Program-made: the position numbers and the translations under genes
Notes under the pieces: model-generated
What the model was told of the DNA's origin: nothing
Database searches by the model: none
Seen by the model: only the letters and a program-made list of their open reading frames with translations
Shown here: piece after piece, positions 59,985 through 64,000 of the stretch
Numbering within the stretch: the stretch's first letter is position 1
Layout of the letters: each line of letters opens with the position of its first letter
From: Liolophura sinensis
Lineage: Eukaryota; Mollusca; Polyplacophora; Chitonida; Chitonidae
Length of the DNA: 64,000 bases
Assembly (NCBI RefSeq): GCF_032854445.1
Contig: NC_088298.1
Coordinates: 15,861,504-15,925,503 of the forward strand
Direction: 5' to 3'

Positions 59985-60035
59985 TTTATTTATTTATTCA
60001 TTTGATTGGTGTCTTATGCCATACTCTCTTTCACT
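59985..60035 (-). mobile_element. SINE family 1, tail scrap
   Basis: ttatttatttattcatttga, ttggtgtcttatgccatact, then unrelated sequence. Confidence 0.75.
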
Positions 60036-60444
60036 GTCTGATGCCAGCACACAAGTTTTTGTGACATTATTAATCAAACTTCATAATGTGAATGAATCAC
60101 TAAGAATCACGCAAAATGTAGTACTTGAACACTGCTAAACTTTAGGTAAAATACAGTAATATTACGAGATACCCCTGGAGTCGTGAGAAACAAATAATTT
60201 CTCGCTAGAGGCCTGTGTCAAGTGTCACAGAACTGCCACGCAACGTAACTAGCCCTGGGGCTTTGACATGTTAGGCTCCATTCATCACACTATTGACTGA
60301 CAATGAGGAAAGCGCTGCGCTTGACTCGCTGTAGTTTATTGAACTGCTGTACGACTATTCAGAAAGGTCCCATTTGTGGCTAGTGGTAAATGGGTACGAG
60401 AAAACATGCACCTGAAGACAGTGTAGCAAGCCACAATTCAACAT

Positions 60445-60810
60445 AGGGTGTGTGAGGGTTGGGAGTGCGTGGAGTGGTGTGTGTGTGTGTGATGGGGGGG
60501 GGGGGGGGGTGAGGTGAGAGTAGGGGTGTGTGGGGGGTGTGGGGTGTGTGTGTGAGGTTGGGTGTGGGGTGGGTGTGTGGGGTGGGTGTGAGGGTTGGGG
60601 CACGTGTGAGGGGTGTGTGTGGTATGTGTGGAAGGGGGTGTGTTGGGTGGGGTGTGAAGGTTGTGGCGTATGTGTGAGGATTTGGGGTGTGTGTGTTGGG
60701 TGGGCGTGAGGGTGTGTGGGGTGTGGTGTTTGAGGGATGTGTGTGTCGCTGAGGTGTTAGGTGTGTAGAGGATGTGTGATGTGTGGTTTGTGGGTTGGGT
60801 GGTGTGTATA
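60445..60810. repeat. G/GT-rich low-complexity tract
   Basis: Long alternation of gtgtgt, ggggtgtgg and runs of up to 17 G on the plus strand over about 360 bp. Not a clean microsatellite. Confidence 0.93.
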
Positions 60811-61010
60811 TTAATGGTTAAAGGTAGCTACATGTAAAATGAATTCTTAACAACTGCTACAGGCACAGATCTTTCAATGGCACAAGATTAAGGATCAATG
60901 ATATTAGAACCCCTCACATGTGAAATCTGCTAATCAGGGGTTCTAGTATCAACGCCTTAGAGTACCTAAAAACTGATCAGGAAAATGTTATCAACTCTTC
61001 TATCCTATTA

Positions 61011-61160
61011 CCCTAGATCCTCAACCTTTTTGTGCAATTTATTCACACTTTTAATTTGATTATGGAGGCAAAGCTACATTGGCTGGATTGGCCAGTTTCA
61101 GAGCTTCATAGCGTAAGTATGATTTTATCACTCAACACAGAATAGTGCCTTCAGAATAGT
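61011..61160. mobile_element. MITE-like repeat, CCTTCAACCTTTTCGCATG family (copy 4, partial)
   Basis: gatcctcaacctttttgtgc, ggaggcaaagctacattggc, cagagcttcatagcgtaagt, caacacagaatagtgcc. The right end is missing. Confidence 0.6.
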
Positions 61161-61681
61161 GCCTTGTAGAGGCTTGTTACATATGTGTACACGATGGAAC
61201 ATAAAGTTTGGTTTCTTCAAACTTCAAAACAAATCTGATTACATTACACAGATTCAGGTGGAGTGTGTGATTGGTGTGGAATGCAAATGGTTAAAGGTAA
61301 ATCTCAAACTGGGACTTCATTCAGTGGGCAGAGTTGCCACAGATATGTGGAAAAAAAATTATGATTTTGATGACAATAATTCAAGACTTTCAAAATTTGA
61401 ACAGAAAATATGAGGAAAATTAACCACCCCACTATAGTAGGTGTTAAAATCCAGTATCAGTAAAAATGATGAAGAAATGATTTAGGGTACAAATTGAAAA
61501 TAACTTGCATATTCTGAAATGTCTACCACAAAACCTGCAAGCTTCAGTAGCTTCCCTTGTTTAGTGTAGAAGAAGTTGATTAGAAAGAAATGCACCCCAT
61601 TGCAGAAAATGGTTAACAAACGGACAAAACTCCAAACAAAGATATAAAACATAACACAACATAAAGCATTGCTGAACAAAT

Positions 61682-61891
61682 ACTGTAAATCTTCAACCTT
61701 TTCAACCAATAAGGCACTTTTTCCACTGGAATTTATGCACACAATTATTATGAAAATCATGCTAAGTATGATCTGTTTGTGATTATTAAAATACAAAACT
61801 GTGCACATTATTTCTCTACACTCCATTGTTCTCTCAGAGTATTTCAAAATTTTGGTTGCACAGGTGGTCGAAAATGCTGAAGATTAAGGGT
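61682..61891. mobile_element. MITE with CTTCAACCTTTTC-type inverted ends (copy B)
   Basis: actgtaaatcttcaaccttt, ttctctcagagtatttcaaa and the right end ggtcgaaaatgctgaagatt match the copy at 37.35 kb over their whole length. Confidence 0.7.
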
Positions 61892-61995
61892 ACAAATCTG
61901 AATGTCTGATCTGATTGAACTTTTAAATTTTAAACTGATCTAAAGACTATTTTACCTTCTGTCAGGTTAAAGATAGAAATTAAATAAAGACTAAC

Positions 61996-62262
61996 CTGCT
62001 ATATGGTCCAGTACTCAAATTCAGCCTTGCTACTCCATGTGCCAAGGGAGGGAACTCTACCTCAAACCAGGAACAAAACCCATGCATTGTTCCAGACTTG
62101 AGGATCTTGAATTCAAATCTTTCTTCCATCATTTCCAGGTCACCAACAGTTACTGTTGCCATGGAGATGTTTAAAATGGCAACTGCATCTGCCAGGCAGT
62201 CATTGGAGCCTAGAATATAATCTGAGATGGGCCTTTCGTAATATTCTTCAACAGCCAATCTC
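61996..62262 (-). CDS. PRMT2: PRMT2-like, internal coding exon
   Basis: The acceptor tttgattattattgacag precedes 62262, and the donor AG/GTTAGT starts at 61995. It opens with the last base of an Arg codon and leaves two bases (AG) for the next exon. It encodes RLAVEEYYERPISDYIL, VTVGDLEMMEERFEF, KSGTMHGFCSWFEVEF and LNLSTGPYS. The pattern LxTxxxxDLE...F...KxGxxHGFxxWFxVxF...LSTGP is the beta-barrel of class I PRMTs just before THW. Confidence 0.93.
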
Positions 62263-62358
62263 CTGTCAATAATAATCAAATGGTTGATTGATTGGTGTTA
62301 TAGCCAGGCTTGTTTACTGTTACTGTTTACTTCAGCCCGAGACACACTAGGCAGATTT

Positions 62359-62563
62359 TTGTTTATTTATTTATTTGATTGGTGTTTTACACCGTACTCA
62401 AGAATATTTCACTTATACGACAGCGGCCAGCATTATGGTGGGAAACCAGGCAGAGCCCAGGGGAAACCCACGACCATCCGCAGGTTGCTGCAGACCTTCC
62501 CACTTACGGCCGGAGAGGAAGCCAGCATGAGCTGGACTCGAACTCACAGCGACTGCATTGGTG
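62359..62563 (-). mobile_element. SINE family 1, head truncated, in a PRMT2-like intron
   Basis: The (TTTA)n tail, gattggtgttttacaccgta, cagcggccagcattatggtg, acgaccatccgcaggttgct, gccagcatgagctggactcg and gcattggtgag. The first 50 or so head bases are absent. It lies about 100 bp upstream of the internal exon. Confidence 0.93.
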
Positions 62564-63149
62564 AGGCAGATTTTTGAGCTTGTAGGGACAAACTTAATTG
62601 CCTGCGAAATACAATCACAATATTCGCAGCACAGTTGCAGATACATTAAGTGGATTTTTCCATTGATTGTGGTCAGTAGGTTATGTCATGTGACCTAGTA
62701 AACCATCTGATACAAACAAAATGTCAAAGGTCAACACAATTTTCTGTGTTGTTTGATTGGCCAGCTTGATCATCTCGATTGCTCTGAAGCGGACACATAA
62801 TGTGGACAGAGTGAAATCGCCGGCATATTTCTTCCCTAGTGTCTGACATGTTCGAAACAAGAGAATTATGGAGAAGGAAAAGATCGCCTGCGAAATACCC
62901 CGTCAAACACCTGGACACACTGGGCAGATACTTCGAATTTCACAAAATACGCCTGTATGATTGAAAAATGTGTCTTGTGTGTCCTTTGCTTTATGCATGG
63001 CAGGCAGGTTTTTATGGGTGGAGAAAACGAGAGTGGCTGGTGTAAACCACCAACATTTGGTAAGTTACTGACAAAATTACCCACTCGTGACATACAGATA
63101 TTGATGGTCTTCATCAAATCTTAGTGGTTCAAACAGTCCCACAACCAGT

Positions 63150-63245
63150 GAGTGTGTGAGTGAGTTCTTAGGGTTTAACATCACACTTAACAATTTTTCA
63201 GTCATATGACGACGACCCACAAACAGTGAGATGTCGGGAATAGTA
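63150..63245 (-). mobile_element. SINE family 2, 3' end
   Basis: Read on the minus strand: tcatatgactgaaaaattgt, taagtgtgatgttaaaccct, aagaactcactcac, as in the copy at 53.3 kb. Confidence 0.75.
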
Positions 63246-63319
63246 AATCCCCTGTCCAAGGCAGTTTTGAAATATTAATGTTATCGAATTCATTAATTTC
63301 TTTAGTGATCAATGAAATA

Positions 63320-63420
63320 CTTTAATTTATTTGTTTGATTGGTTTTAACTGGCGTACCCAAGAAGCTTTCACTTATACAACAATGGTACTTATGAGACTC
63401 TTCCACACAAAGCCAGAGCT
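63320..63420 (-). mobile_element. SINE family 1, degraded 3' part
   Basis: tttatttgtttgattggttt, gtacccaagaagctttcact, tatacaac, then erosion. Confidence 0.6.
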
Positions 63421-63744
63421 GGATTTTCAACACACACCTTCACTGGCTTAACAAGCATACCTTACAAGCCTTGTCTGAAAGGTCAACACTGAAAGTTGCA
63501 CATCAGGTAAAGGGATGTTCGAAAAATGGGCAACAATTTTGAAGATTCAGTGGTGTCCTGTTTGAAGACTGATATTTAGAAAGCTGATTTCCATAAATTC
63601 ACTAAAACACTAACAGACAAAATACAGTACCAAAATTACCACAGTTTTGTCGAAAAACTTGAACAAAAGCTGTAGCTTGTCATGGTGAAAGCATGTACTC
63701 CATTTCAATTCAGTACATCTACAGGTAAATGAGGAGAAAATCTG

Positions 63745-63855
63745 TAGTTTTCCCCCGGGCTCTACTCAGTGTCATCCCACCATAATGCTGACTGTCTTCG
63801 TATAAATGAAATATTCTTGAGCACAGCGCAAAACACCAATCAAATTAACAAATAT
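63745..63855 (+). mobile_element. SINE family 1, 3' end, close to an exon
   Basis: ttttcccccgggctctactc, tcccaccataatgctgactg, gtataaatgaaatattcttg, gcgcaaaacaccaatcaaat. It ends about 78 bp from the neighbouring exon's donor site. Confidence 0.88.
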
Positions 63856-63932
63856 AGTTTCCTCTGTTATTACTAGAGAACTAAAAAATAAATTTAAAGA
63901 AATTTTTTGATCCACAGAAAACATTTACGTAC

Positions 63933-64000
63933 CTCAATAACGAGAAGTCCAGCCCGTATAATTTGTCCCAAAATTGGTATGTCTCTTTGTAATGGCTATC
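63933..64000 (-). CDS. PRMT2: PRMT2-like, coding exon cut by the window edge
   Basis: 22 codons plus two bases, ending at a strong donor (AG/GTACGT at 63932). It includes YKETYQFWDKLYGLDFSLL. The FW...YG.D.S.L motif sits between the catalytic core and the barrel in PRMTs. The exon continues past base 64000. Confidence 0.88.

Larger units (their letters stand above)
42505..64000 (-). other. PRMT2: PRMT2-like gene, 3' part (gene span)
   Basis: Four minus-strand exons join without a frame error to give the last 180 residues of a class I protein arginine methyltransferase. These enzymes transfer methyl groups from S-adenosylmethionine to arginine side chains; PRMT2 in vertebrates is mainly nuclear and acts on histones and as a transcription co-regulator. 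What is visible is the C-terminal beta-barrel domain with the THW loop (residues 114-116 of the visible part), which shapes the active-site pocket. The SAM-binding core, the double-E loop and any SH3 domain would lie beyond the right edge. Similarity to PRMT2 rather than PRMT6 rests on FWDKLYGLDFSLL, RRLAVEEYYERP, IQRNPQLRRH and a C-terminus in IWR. Introns are about 1.67, 15.7 and 3.56 kb. Confidence 0.88.

Overview
This is a stretch of animal (eukaryotic) nuclear DNA: AT-rich, intron-containing and crowded with SINEs, MITE-like elements and minisatellites. The commonest repeat is a tRNA-headed SINE. Its head reads like cctccgtggctcag, its 3' end like tgagtacggcgtaaaacacc, and its tail is (AAAT)n. 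A second SINE family carries the core gactggttgaccc. SINEs of this kind are familiar to me from molluscan genomes, so I infer a marine mollusc (bivalve or gastropod). I cannot name the species from the sequence.

Only two host genes can be supported. (1) An intronless PLAC8/cornifelin-family gene on the minus strand (18889-19209, 106 codons), with a compact TATA/CCAAT/CpG-rich upstream region at about 19320-19485. (2) The 3' end of a PRMT2-like protein arginine methyltransferase on the minus strand. It is assembled here from four exons: 63933-64000 (cut by the window edge), 61996-62262, 46095-46269 and a 33-base last exon at 42505-42537. Phases and splice sites agree at all three junctions. 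One intron is about 15.7 kb long and filled with mobile-element remains, including a dead tyrosine-recombinase gene.

Layout: 1-510 LINE endonuclease relic; 1060-3410 SINE tail abutting a 45-bp minisatellite of about 50 units; 3.4-13 kb degenerate repeats and SINEs; 13.3-16 kb second SINE family and two MITEs; 16-19.5 kb PLAC8-like gene and flanks; 20.2-26.7 kb a 48-bp array that belongs to a long-inverted-repeat element, a 23-bp array hosting a SINE, and a cleaner copy of the element; 27-32.3 kb microsatellites, an unassigned exon-like segment and a fold-back element; 32.3-37.2 kb 70-bp, 81-bp and 30-bp arrays; 37.3-42.2 kb more MITEs and a 39-bp array; 42.5-64 kb the PRMT2-like gene with repeat-packed introns.

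Most long open frames here are artefacts of tandem repeats whose unit is a multiple of three bases. I found no operon, CRISPR array, rRNA gene or convincing free-standing tRNA gene. The most interesting signals are a mobile-element family whose interior has been amplified in two different registers (48 bp and 81 bp), and arrays whose units differ almost only at CpG sites.
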